NCBI RefSeq assembly: GCF_039542035.1
Contig: NZ_BAABHJ010000017.1
Location: 62,001 to 126,000, forward strand
Direction: 5' to 3'
DNA: 64,000 nt
Source: Actinoallomurus liliacearum
GTDB lineage: Bacteria; Actinomycetota; Actinomycetes; Streptosporangiales; Streptosporangiaceae
Shown here: positions 8,804-16,614 of the stretch, in pieces
How the letters are laid out: every line of letters starts with the position of its first letter
Position numbering within the stretch: position 1 is the stretch's first letter
Made by a program: the position numbers and the translations under genes
The notes under the pieces: model-generated
The model's input: only the letters and a program-made list of their open reading frames with translations
What the model was told of the DNA's origin: nothing
Database searches by the model: none

Positions 8804-9610
8804 TCATTCGACGCCGCGCGCTCCGCGGTGCCAGGCCAGCGCGCGGCGTTCGATCCACAACAACGTGGTGTTGAAGGCGTACCCCAGGAAGCCGAGCAAC
8901 ACGATCCACGCCCACATGTCGGGCAGCAGGAACGACTGCTTGGCCTGATAGAGGCTGTACCCGATCCCATCGAAGCCGCCGATGGTCTCCGAGACCACCA
9001 TGAGGATCAGTGCCATCGAGAGGCTGACCCGCAACCCGGCGAAGATCTTGGGGCTGGCGGCCGGAAGGATGATTCGCCGGAGACGTTCCGTGGGACCGAG
9101 CCGGAAGACCTTCGCCGTCTCCAGCAGCACCGGCTCCACCGACCGGGCTCCCTCGATCGCGTTGAGGACGATGGGCCACGTCACCCCGAAGACGATGACG
9201 GCGACCCGCATGGTGTTCGTGAGCTTGAACAGGATGATGAACACCGGGACGAGCGCGGGTGGCGGCAGCGCCCGGAAGAAGTGGATGAGGGGCTCGACGT
9301 AGTCGTGCGCGCGTTCGGACCGGCCGAGAAGGAGGCCCACGGCGACGCCGATCACGACCGCCGCCGCCCACCCACCGAGCATCCGCGCGAGGCTCGGGAG
9401 GATGTTCCCGGTCGCCATCCGCGTCAGGAACAGGTGATCGGCGGGGCCGCCCAGCCACAGGTGGACGATCCGCCGGCCGATCACCGTCGGGGGCGGGAAG
9501 AACTCCTTCTTGTCCTCGGCGATGAACCGGACGGCGAACTGCCACACCACCAGGGCACCGGCGAACACGCCCCATCGCAGGCCGAACGAGGCCAGCCGGG
9601 ACCGGCTCAC
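8804..9610 (-). CDS. ABC transporter permease (SsuC/TauC-like), second of a pair
   Basis: Inner-membrane permease of a nitrate/sulfonate/taurine-type importer, about 268 aa, six predicted helices. The characteristic EAA loop region is visible (ETAKVFRLGPTERLRRIILPAASPKIFAGLRVSLSMA, residues ~150-190). The GTG at 9610 overlaps the stop of the upstream permease (GTGA) and has GGAGGGG just before it; a longer frame from an upstream ATG would run back through the preceding gene. Last gene of the leftward transport operon. Confidence 0.88.
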   Translation of the reverse strand: MSRSRLASFGLRWGVFAGALVVWQFAVRFIAEDKKEFFPPPTVIGRRIVHLWLGGPADHLFLTRMATGNILPSLARMLGGWAAAVVIGVAVGLLLGRSERAHDYVEPLIHFFRALPPPALVPVFIILFKLTNTMRVAVIVFGVTWPIVLNAIEGARSVEPVLLETAKVFRLGPTERLRRIILPAASPKIFAGLRVSLSMALILMVVSETIGGFDGIGYSLYQAKQSFLLPDMWAWIVLLGFLGYAFNTTLLWIERRALAWHRGARGVE

Positions 9611-10473
9611 CGCCCCTCCTGCCGCGCGTAGTGCCATCGGAAAAGTCTCCGTTCTCCCTGCCGCATGAGGACGTCGATCAGGAATCCGAGCAGGCCGACG
9701 GCCGCGACTCCCGCGTAGAGGAGATCGCCGTGCTCCGCGTCGGCGCTCGCGTTGATGATGAACATGCCGAGGCCGTGCTCGCCTCCGCCCGCGATCAGCT
9801 CGGTGCTGACGATGACGATCAATGTGATGCCCGACGCGACGCGGACACCCGTCGCGATGAACGGGGCCACGCTGGGCAGCGCGATGCGGAGCAGCATGCC
9901 GAAGCGCCCCACGCCGAAGCACTTCGCCATCTCACGGGCGACGGGATCGACCTCGCCCACCGCGTACACGGCGTTGATCATGATCGGCCACATCGACGCG
10001 TACACCGCCAGGGTGCGCTCCAGCGCCGCCTGCTCGGGGATCACGAGAAGCGCGAGCGGGATGAGCGCCACACCGGGGATGGGCCGCAGGAACTCCACCA
10101 GCACCCGCACGGCGGAGTTGATCCCGGGCACACTGCCGAGGAGCAGTCCCGCGGGAACGGCGATCAGAGTCGCGATGAGGAGACCGGATCCCCACGCGGC
10201 CAGCGTCGCCGCGACGTCCTGGAGGAAGCCGCCGTCGCCTGCCAGTGTCACCAGTCGCCGCAGCACGTCCGAGGAAGGCGGCAGGAAGGTCCGGTCCACG
10301 ATTCCGGCCCTGCCGATGATCTCCCAGAGGACAAGGAAGACCAGGACGCCGATGGCACCCCGGACCACGCGGGCGACCCCCGGCCGGCCCTGACGGGAAG
10401 GGCCGGCCGGGGCGGTGTCACCCGGCGAAGCGGTCGGAGCGTCGACGCCGGATTCGACCACTGTGCGCTCCAT
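9607..10473 (-). CDS. ABC transporter permease (SsuC/TauC-like), first of a pair
   Basis: 288-aa permease. A ~35-residue Pro/Ala-rich cytoplasmic N-terminus precedes TM1 (GVLVFLVLWEIIGRAGI); the family EAA loop is REMAKCFGVGRFGMLLRIALPSVAPFIATGVRVAS. It is followed immediately by a second, clearly paralogous permease, so the importer has a hetero-dimeric membrane part. This is more usual for pyrimidine/thiamine-precursor or riboflavin-type NMT1/THI5 systems than for classical SsuABC, which uses one permease gene. The gene starts 3 bp after the solute-binding protein stop. Confidence 0.88.
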   Translation of the reverse strand: MERTVVESGVDAPTASPGDTAPAGPSRQGRPGVARVVRGAIGVLVFLVLWEIIGRAGIVDRTFLPPSSDVLRRLVTLAGDGGFLQDVAATLAAWGSGLLIATLIAVPAGLLLGSVPGINSAVRVLVEFLRPIPGVALIPLALLVIPEQAALERTLAVYASMWPIMINAVYAVGEVDPVAREMAKCFGVGRFGMLLRIALPSVAPFIATGVRVASGITLIVIVSTELIAGGGEHGLGMFIINASADAEHGDLLYAGVAAVGLLGFLIDVLMRQGERRLFRWHYARQEGR

Positions 10474-10476
10474 CGC

Positions 10477-11457
10477 CTACTGGGACTGCGAGAGCAGCAT
10501 GGTCTGCATGTCCAGGTGGTTCTGGATCAAGCCGAACTCCTGCATCAGGTCGGGCACCCGCTGGAGCCTCGCCTTGTTGAGCGAGGTCGGGTAGCTGCCG
10601 ATGGTGATGGTCGAGGCGACCTGCGGGGTGATGGTCTTGATGTAGGTCGGCAGGATCTGCTCGACCTGGGCGCGGTTGGTGGCGAGGGCCTGCGCCTTGG
10701 CCATGGCCCGCTGGAACGCCGCGAGAGCCTTCGGGTACTTCTTCGCCCCCGCGCCCGAGGCCACGAAGCCGGCGATCGGCAGCCCGTCGGCGGGACCGGT
10801 CGCGGTGTCGATGATCTCGGTGGCTCCCAGCTTCTGGGAGGCCTGGGTGACGAAGGGCTCGGTGATCCACGCGGCGTCGATCGCACCGCTCTGCAGTTGC
10901 GCCGGCATCTGCGGGAAGGGGGTCGCGACCATGTGGACGCTCTTGGGGTCGACACCGGCCGTCTTCAGGGCCGAGGAGAGCAGCAGCGGGCCGAGACCCT
11001 TCAGGCCGTTGACCGAGACCTTCTTCCCTGCGAGGTCGGCCGGCTTCTTGATCTTCGACTTCGGCATGGCCAGCACGGGGAACAGGTGCTTGGTCGCGGT
11101 GTACCCGTCGACGACGATGCGGAGCTGCACCTTGCCGCTGTCCGTCGCCATGATCGCGTTCGGGTAGCTGCTCCAGGCGACGTCCACGCCGCCCGACTGG
11201 AGGCGCGTGATGCCTTCTTCACCGTTGGCCAGGGTCATGGGGGTGACCTTCAGGCCCTCCGCCTTGAAATAGCCGTTCTTGAGAGCGAGATAGAAGGGCG
11301 CGTCGTCCACGATCGGGAGCGTGCCGACCTTGAGCTCGGTCTTTTCGAGTCCGTTCGCGCTCTTCTCGGTATCGTCCGATCCCCCGCCACATCCAGAGAT
11401 GACGCTCGCTGCAATCGCGATTCCGAATGCAGCGCAGGCCCATCGACGAATGCCCAC
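10477..11457 (-). CDS. ABC transporter substrate-binding lipoprotein (NMT1/SsuA-like)
   Basis: Extracellular solute-binding lipoprotein, about 326 aa. Start is the GTG at 11457 with AAGGAG 5 nt upstream, giving a lipoprotein signal peptide: basic VGIRRW, hydrophobic CAAFGIAIAA and lipobox VISGC, so Cys at ~23 would be lipidated. The mature part opens LKVGTLPIVDDAPFYLALKNGYFKAEG, typical of NMT1/SsuA/TauA-type binding proteins, and continues PADLAGKKVSVNGLKG and AAWITEPFV. Such proteins bind alkanesulfonates, taurine, nitrate, or pyrimidine and thiamine precursors; the ligand cannot be chosen from sequence. First gene of the leftward SBP-permease-permease operon. Confidence 0.9.
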   Translation of the reverse strand: MGIRRWACAAFGIAIAASVISGCGGGSDDTEKSANGLEKTELKVGTLPIVDDAPFYLALKNGYFKAEGLKVTPMTLANGEEGITRLQSGGVDVAWSSYPNAIMATDSGKVQLRIVVDGYTATKHLFPVLAMPKSKIKKPADLAGKKVSVNGLKGLGPLLLSSALKTAGVDPKSVHMVATPFPQMPAQLQSGAIDAAWITEPFVTQASQKLGATEIIDTATGPADGLPIAGFVASGAGAKKYPKALAAFQRAMAKAQALATNRAQVEQILPTYIKTITPQVASTITIGSYPTSLNKARLQRVPDLMQEFGLIQNHLDMQTMLLSQSQ

Positions 11458-11808
11458 TGTAGCTCCTTGATTTAACTGACTGTGCGCCCGCGATCCGTCA
11501 CACATCGTGACCGGATGGGTCTCCATGACCGGCGGCGAAGGCTTACCGTAGCGACCGCAAGACGGGGCGATGGTATCGATATGGATACAGGAGTTAAGGC
11601 TGAGTCAGGAGAATGTGACAAACATCCTTAATGTCCGAATCTGTAACAAGCCCGCAATCGATCACCTAGAGTCACTGTTCCTGACTCGTCAGGTGGTCTT
11701 CCGGCATTCCTCACCGCTCCGCACGGCGGGCGCTAACGTAGGGGTGCGGCTCGCTCTGCCGCCGCTGTAGCATGCGACCTCTGCATCTGAATTGGCGGGT
11801 TCTCAATC
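11458..11808. promoter_or_regulatory. divergent control region between SBP and ATPase genes, with inverted repeats
   Basis: About 350 bp with no credible gene, AT-richer than its flanks. Two inverted repeats stand out: GTATC-GATATG-GATAC at 11573-11588 and CCTGA-CTCG-TCAGG at 11680-11693. The two halves of one transporter diverge from here, so shared control is likely. No regulator gene adjoins it. Confidence 0.45.
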
Positions 11809-12591
11809 GTGCTCGAGGTATTGAAGGTAAGTCACACCTACGGCCGCGCCGATGAGCTTCATACGGCTCTTGAGGATGTGTCTCTCGAGGTGCCCGCAGG
11901 CCAACTGGTCAGCATCGTCGGAACGTCCGGCTGTGGGAAGTCCACATTGCTGCGGGCCGTCGCCGGCCTCGTCGCCCCGACCTCCGGTGAGATCTACCTG
12001 TCCGGCGTACCGGTGCGCGGCGTGCCCGACAACCTGGCGGTCGTGTTCCAGGACTACTCCCGCTCGCTCCTGCCCTGGCTGTCCGTACGCGACAACGTGA
12101 CCTTCGCGCTCCGGAAGCGCGGGATGAACCGCGCGGAACGCCGTGAGGCCGCGCTCGACGCCCTGGAGGCCGTCGGCCTCTCCGGCAGCGCCGGCAAGTA
12201 TCCCTGGCAGCTGTCGGGGGGAATGCAGCAGCGTGTCGCCATCGCCCGTGCCATCGCCTACGGCCCGGCGCTCCTGCTCATGGACGAGCCCTTCGGGTCG
12301 GTCGACGCGCAGACACGCGAGGACCTGGAGGACCTCCTGCTGCGCGTGCGCGGGGACAGCGACATGACCATCCTCGTCGTCACGCACGACATCGACGAGA
12401 GCGTCTACATCGGCGACCGGGTCATCGTCATGAGCCCTTCCCCGGGCCGGATCGTCGCCGACCTGGCCATCGGCCTGCCGAAGGACCGCGACCAGATCAC
12501 CACACGGGAGCTCCCGGAGTTCGTGCATCTGCGCGGGGAGGTCGGCCGTCTCGTCCGCGGCCAGGTACCATCCGGCGCCGACGCGAATTGA
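11809..12591 (+). CDS. ABC transporter ATP-binding protein (SsuB/TauB-like)
   Basis: ATPase partner of the divergent SBP and permease genes, 260 aa. Walker A GTSGCGKST (residues ~38-46), Q-loop VVFQDYSRSLLPWL (the LLPWL following the Q-loop is typical of the nitrate/sulfonate/taurine class), signature LSGGMQQRVAIARA, Walker B LLLMDEPFGSVDAQTR and H-loop VVTHDIDE. GTG start at 11809. Its placement on the opposite strand from its cognate membrane genes is unusual. The stop overlaps a TTG that opens the thiamine-diphosphate enzyme remnant. Confidence 0.9.
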   Translation: MLEVLKVSHTYGRADELHTALEDVSLEVPAGQLVSIVGTSGCGKSTLLRAVAGLVAPTSGEIYLSGVPVRGVPDNLAVVFQDYSRSLLPWLSVRDNVTFALRKRGMNRAERREAALDALEAVGLSGSAGKYPWQLSGGMQQRVAIARAIAYGPALLLMDEPFGSVDAQTREDLEDLLLRVRGDSDMTILVVTHDIDESVYIGDRVIVMSPSPGRIVADLAIGLPKDRDQITTRELPEFVHLRGEVGRLVRGQVPSGADAN

Positions 12592-12785
12592 GACGGCGCG
12601 GCCGGTACGCGGGCGGCACGCGGTTCCAGAGCCCGACCGGCTTCGCCGCCGTGGCCCGCGCGTGCCATGCTCACGGGGAGATCGTGATCGACCGCGCAGA
12701 CCTGGTGCCGACCCTGCGGCGCGCGATCGAGCCGCTGGAGGCCGGGCGCCCGGCGGTCGTCGACGTACGCCTCGCCCGTAACTGA
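12588..12785 (+). pseudogene. C-terminal remnant of a thiamine-diphosphate-dependent enzyme
   Basis: A 65-codon open frame beginning at a TTG that overlaps the ATPase stop. Its last ~48 residues, FAAVARACHAHGEIVIDR followed by a segment ending AGRPAVVDVRL, match the extreme C-terminus of acetolactate-synthase/benzoylformate-decarboxylase-type enzymes. There, DFAAVARACGAHG-like sequence precedes AL..A...GRPAVVDV. No PYR domain, no central domain and no GDG...N cofactor motif exist upstream; that sequence belongs to the ABC ATPase. The first ~17 residues look like junction sequence. I interpret it as a deletion scar. It could be expressed with the ATPase but cannot bind cofactor. Confidence 0.7.
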
Positions 12786-12819
12786 CCACGCGCTCCGCGC
12801 CGCGCAGGAGGAGACCATC

Positions 12820-14085
12820 GTGGACGTGCTCATCGTAGGAGCGGGAATCGCCGGTCTGACGACCGCGCTGGCGCTGGAGAAGGCCGGTATCGGCGCGCGC
12901 GTCGTGGAGGCGGCGCCCGTGCTGCGGCCGCTCGGCGTGGGCATCAACCTGCAGCCGCACGCCGTACGGGAGCTGACCGAGCTCGGGCTCGCCGACGCCC
13001 TCGAGGCGACCGGGATCGAGACCCGCGAGATGATCACGACGGACCGGTTCGGCAACCGGATCGCCGTTCATCCGCGCGGCCGGTACGCCGGGTACGACTG
13101 GCCGCAGTACTCCATCCACCGCGGCGACCTGCAGATGCTGCTGGCCGACGCGGTGCGCGAACGCCTCGGCGACGACGCCGTACGGACGGGGGCGTCCTTC
13201 GAGGACTTCGAGGCGGACGCCGATGGGGTGACGGCGCGGCTGCGCGTCCGCGGCGAGGTCGTCACGCAGCGCGCCGACCTGCTCGTGGGCGCGGACGGCA
13301 TCCACTCCGCCGTACGGCGGCTGCTGCATCCAGGCGAGGGCGCGCCGCTGTGGAACGGCGTCCGCATGTGGCGCGGCGTCACCGAGGTCGACGAGTTCCT
13401 GACCGGCGACACCATGCTCGTCATGGGCTCCCACAGTGTGGGGCGCATGGTCCTGTATCCGATCTCCCAGAGGGCGGCCGAGCGCGGCCGCTGCCTGGTC
13501 AACTGGGTGGCGGAGGTGCGCGTCTCCGCCGACCCGCGGGACGGGGCGGCCACGGCGAACTGGACGCGCGAGGGGCGGCTGGAGGACGTGCTCCCCCACT
13601 TCGCCGACTGGCGGCACGACGGCTTCGACGTGCCGAAGCTGCTGGCCGGCGCCGAATGGATCCTCGACTACCCCATGGTCGACCGCGACCCGCTCCCCTC
13701 CTGGGGCCGGGGCCGGGTGACGCTGGCCGGGGACGCCGCCCACCCGATGTACCCCGTGGGCTCCAACGGCGGCTCGCAGGCGATCCTGGACGCGCGGGTC
13801 CTCGCCCGGGAGCTGGCCTCCTCGGCGGACCCGATCGCCGGGTCGCGGTCGTACGAGGAGATCCGTCTCCCGGAGGCCAACGCGGTCGTGATGGCCTGCC
13901 GGAACATGCCGCTGGACAAGATGCTCGACCTGATCGCCGAACGCGCGCCGGAAGGGTTCGCCCGGATCGAGGACATCCTCGACGCCGACGAGGTCGCCAG
14001 TATGCGGGGGATCTGGAAACAGACGACCGACCTGGACGCCGAGGCCCTGAACAAGCGGGAGTCCTGGGATCCCGTCGCCGGCTGA
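12820..14085 (+). CDS. FAD-dependent monooxygenase (PhzS/salicylate-hydroxylase-like)
   Basis: Class A flavoprotein aromatic hydroxylase, 421 aa. FAD-binding GAGIAG (residues 7-12) in the N-terminal Rossmann fold, E at the end of strand 2 (VVEAAP), the DG motif LLVGADGIHSAVRR, and the C-terminal GD motif VTLAGDAAHPMYPVGSNGGSQAI. The stretches YDWPQYSIHRGDLQ and MWRGV...MGSHSVGRMVLYPI resemble the PhzS-like subgroup. GTG start at 12820 with AGGAGGAG 7 nt upstream. Probably modifies an aromatic or heterocyclic small molecule imported or made by neighbours; inference only. Confidence 0.9.
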   Translation: MDVLIVGAGIAGLTTALALEKAGIGARVVEAAPVLRPLGVGINLQPHAVRELTELGLADALEATGIETREMITTDRFGNRIAVHPRGRYAGYDWPQYSIHRGDLQMLLADAVRERLGDDAVRTGASFEDFEADADGVTARLRVRGEVVTQRADLLVGADGIHSAVRRLLHPGEGAPLWNGVRMWRGVTEVDEFLTGDTMLVMGSHSVGRMVLYPISQRAAERGRCLVNWVAEVRVSADPRDGAATANWTREGRLEDVLPHFADWRHDGFDVPKLLAGAEWILDYPMVDRDPLPSWGRGRVTLAGDAAHPMYPVGSNGGSQAILDARVLARELASSADPIAGSRSYEEIRLPEANAVVMACRNMPLDKMLDLIAERAPEGFARIEDILDADEVASMRGIWKQTTDLDAEALNKRESWDPVAG

Positions 14086-14131
14086 CGCGGCGCCACCGGC
14101 GCTCCGGCGGCGCTCCGGCGGTCGAGCCGGT

Positions 14132-14151
14132 GATGAAGCGGACTCTTCATC
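14132..14151. terminator. hairpin between convergent genes
   Basis: GATGAAG-CGGACT-CTTCATC forms a 7-bp stem in the 78-bp gap between the convergent monooxygenase and polymerase genes. There is no clear T-tract, so it is a weak, possibly bidirectional terminator candidate. Confidence 0.4.
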
Positions 14152-14163
14152 CCGGAGGCCGGG

Positions 14164-15867
14164 TCACTTGGCGTCCGCGTAGCACTCGACGGCGACGGCC
14201 TCCATCGGGAAGCGGACCGGGGTGTCGCCGAACACCAGGCGGCGCGCCTCCGTCGCGGACTCCCGGATCGCGGCGGTCACCGCCTCGGTCAGCTCCCGGG
14301 GGGCGTGCACGATCACCTCGTCGTGCTGGAAGAAGACGAGCCGCGGGGCGGCGTCGCCGGAGCCCAGCGCGGTCAGCCTGCGGCGCAGCGCCGCCAGGAG
14401 AACGAGCGCCCAGTCGGCGGCGCTGGCCTGGACGACGAAGTTGCGGGTGAACCGGCCGCGGCTGCGCACCGCCGATCCGCCGCCGTCCTGAACGGCGAGG
14501 TCACGCCACTCCTGTGACGGCGGCGGGCACGTGCGGCCCAGCCGCGACCGCACCACGCGGCCCGACTCCCCGGCGCGGGCCGCCGCCTCCACATAGTCGT
14601 ACGCGGCGGGGAACCGGCGGCGCATCACCGCGAGCAACTGCGGCGCCTCGCCGCTCGTCCCGCCGTACATGGCGGACAGCAGCGCGATCTTGGCCTTGTC
14701 GCGGGCGCCGCCGAAAACGCCCGCGAGCGCGGAGTAGAGGTCGCTCTCGCCCGCGGCGGCGGCGAACGCCTCGTCGCCGGCGAGCGCGGCCAGCACCCGC
14801 GGCTCCAGTTGGGCGGCGTCGGCGACCACGAGGCTCCATCCCGGATCGGCGACGACCGCGCGGCGCAGCACCTTCGGGATCTGCAGCGCTCCCCCGCCGT
14901 TGGTGGCCCAGCGCCCGGAGACGACGCCGCCGACGACGTACTCCGGGCGGAACCGGCCGTCGCGCACCCACGTGTCGAGCCATGACCAGCCGTGCGCGAC
15001 GTAGAGCCTGGCGAGCTCCTTGTACTCCAGCAGCAGCCGGGCGGCCGGGTGCTCGACCTGCCGCAGCACGTGCGACCGGGTCGACGGGATCCGCACGCCC
15101 TCCTGCGCGAACGCCTTGACGATCTGCGACGGCGAGTCGGGGTTGATCCGCCGGCCCAGGGCCTCGCCGATCCGGTCCGCCAGGTGCTGCAGCCCGCGCG
15201 GCCGCAGACCGGGTGCCGGACGCGGGCCCATGAGGTCGGTGAGCAGCGCGTCGTGGACGTCCGGGCGCCACGGCAGACCGTCGTGGCCCATCTCCGCGGC
15301 GACCAGCGCGCCCGCCGACTCGGCGGCGGCGAGCATCCGCAGCCCGGCCTCGGCGATCCGTCGCTGCTGCTCGGCGTGCACGGCCACGACGGCCTCGACG
15401 TCGTCCGACGGGCCCTCGTCGAACAGCGTCGGCAGGTCGTGGGCGACGACCGGATCGTCCGGGACGGGCCGTCCGTGCAGGCGGGCCAGGGCCGCAGCGA
15501 CGGAGCGCGGCTCGCCGAAGTGGCCCGCGTGGCCCAGCAGGAGCGTCTCGGTCAGCTCGAGGTCATGGCAGCGCGCGACGCGGACCCCGGCCCTGAGCAG
15601 GCGCGGGTAGAGGTCCGCGGTCGAGGACCACACCCAGCGGACGCCGCCGGTCCGTGCCGCGGCGTCACCTCGCGCACCGCCGGGCCGTACCGCGGCGTCG
15701 CCGCGGGCGTCACCCGGCGCACCGCCGGGCCGGGACCAGGCGGCCTCGCGGCGGGCGATGGCGGAGACGAGGTCGGTGACCGGCTCGGCCGGTCCGGTGG
15801 GGGTGCCGTCCTCCGCGACCGGGCGCAGCACCCCGCCGTCCCCCACCGCGCCGACTGCGATCCGCAT
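14164..15867 (-). CDS. PolA-like DNA polymerase (annotated family: bifunctional 3'-5' exonuclease/DNA polymerase)
   Basis: Family A DNA polymerase, 567 aa, about half the length of PolA and lacking the 5' nuclease domain. Polymerase motif A is VVADAAQLEPRVLAAL (D followed by Q-L-E-x-R), motif B RDKAKIALLSAMYGG, motif C FFQHDEVIVHAP. The N-terminal part corresponds to the exonuclease domain, but I cannot find the DxE metal-binding motif, so proofreading activity is doubtful. Residues ~48-73 contain a short internal duplication (PGGA-GDARGDAA, PGGARGDAA). ATG start at 15867. Present in many actinobacteria beside PolA; role thought to be repair-related. Confidence 0.88.
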   Translation of the reverse strand: MRIAVGAVGDGGVLRPVAEDGTPTGPAEPVTDLVSAIARREAAWSRPGGAPGDARGDAAVRPGGARGDAAARTGGVRWVWSSTADLYPRLLRAGVRVARCHDLELTETLLLGHAGHFGEPRSVAAALARLHGRPVPDDPVVAHDLPTLFDEGPSDDVEAVVAVHAEQQRRIAEAGLRMLAAAESAGALVAAEMGHDGLPWRPDVHDALLTDLMGPRPAPGLRPRGLQHLADRIGEALGRRINPDSPSQIVKAFAQEGVRIPSTRSHVLRQVEHPAARLLLEYKELARLYVAHGWSWLDTWVRDGRFRPEYVVGGVVSGRWATNGGGALQIPKVLRRAVVADPGWSLVVADAAQLEPRVLAALAGDEAFAAAAGESDLYSALAGVFGGARDKAKIALLSAMYGGTSGEAPQLLAVMRRRFPAAYDYVEAAARAGESGRVVRSRLGRTCPPPSQEWRDLAVQDGGGSAVRSRGRFTRNFVVQASAADWALVLLAALRRRLTALGSGDAAPRLVFFQHDEVIVHAPRELTEAVTAAIRESATEARRLVFGDTPVRFPMEAVAVECYADAK

Positions 15868-15940
15868 GGGTCGATTGTGCCCGGCCCCACCGACGAAACG
15901 GAGCGGTGGGGCGGGGCGGACGATCTGCGCCGAGGACGGA

Positions 15941-15964
15941 AAAAGACCCTGTGACCAGGGTCTT
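15941..15964 (-). terminator. intrinsic terminator of the DUF4234 gene
   Basis: On the minus strand AAGACCCTG-GTCA-CAGGGTCTT folds into a 9-bp stem with a 4-nt loop and is followed by further T residues (TCTTTTTCC), a classical intrinsic terminator. It lies 14 bp after the DUF4234 stop. Confidence 0.8.
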
Positions 15965-15977
15965 CTGGCTGGGTCCG

Positions 15978-16514
15978 TCAGGCGGCGAGGGGGACCTGGG
16001 CGCCGGTCGGCGCGCCCTGGTACCGGTCGACGACCTTGTTGAGCTCGATCTGGTAGTACAGCGTGCCGAAGCCGAAGAGGCCGAGCAGGAAGGCGAGGCC
16101 GCCGCTGCAGGTGGGCTGGAGGCCGGCCGCCTGCTGGGCGTTCCGGACGTGCCCGGCCAGCATGATGTAGGTGACGAGCGGCCAGATGCCGAGCGTGATC
16201 CACCCGAACAGCAGCGAGCACAGCGCCATGCCGGCGCTGACCTGGCGGCGGCGGTCGAAGTTCGCCAGCTCGCTGTGCACGCTGTAGTACCAGACCAGGT
16301 TGTAGATGCCGAGGGTGATCAGCGGGAGGCCCAGCCACACGCCGACCGGGTTGCGGCGCTTCATCTGGATGCCCATGAGGGCCGGCTGCCCGTGCTGCGC
16401 GGGCACCATCTGCCCGGGGTTCTGCGCCATGCCCTGGTAGCCGGGCTGCCCCTGGTACTGCGGCGTCGCCCCCGCGTACTGCGGCTGGTGCTGCTGCGGG
16501 TAGGGGTTGCTCAT
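15978..16514 (-). CDS. DUF4234 membrane protein
   Basis: 178-aa predicted membrane protein of unknown function. The first ~60 residues are a Gln/Pro/Tyr-rich disordered segment (NPYPQQHQPQYAG and similar). The DUF4234 domain follows: MKRRNPVGVWLGLPLITLGIYNLVWYY, with the charged HSELANFDRR loop, then three more hydrophobic helices. Start ATG at 16514 with GGAGAGG upstream. Single-gene transcription unit with its own terminator. Nothing nearby indicates a role. Confidence 0.85.
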   Translation of the reverse strand: MSNPYPQQHQPQYAGATPQYQGQPGYQGMAQNPGQMVPAQHGQPALMGIQMKRRNPVGVWLGLPLITLGIYNLVWYYSVHSELANFDRRRQVSAGMALCSLLFGWITLGIWPLVTYIMLAGHVRNAQQAAGLQPTCSGGLAFLLGLFGFGTLYYQIELNKVVDRYQGAPTGAQVPLAA

Positions 16515-16614
16515 TAAGGCCTCTCCTGAGGTCGGGGGTCGCGGCAGATGGGTGCCGCCATATGTGCATCTCTCAGACGCGGCATAGGGCGCCATGGTTC
16601 ACACGAATGATCCG

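Noticed and set aside
9631..11475. 614-codon frame antisense to the permease and binding-protein genes
   Set aside because: Asp/His/Arg-rich nonsense-like composition; opposite to three well-supported transporter genes.
11803..13743. 646-codon frame antisense to the ABC ATPase, ThDP remnant and monooxygenase
   Set aside because: Spans three sense-strand genes and has no recognisable domain.
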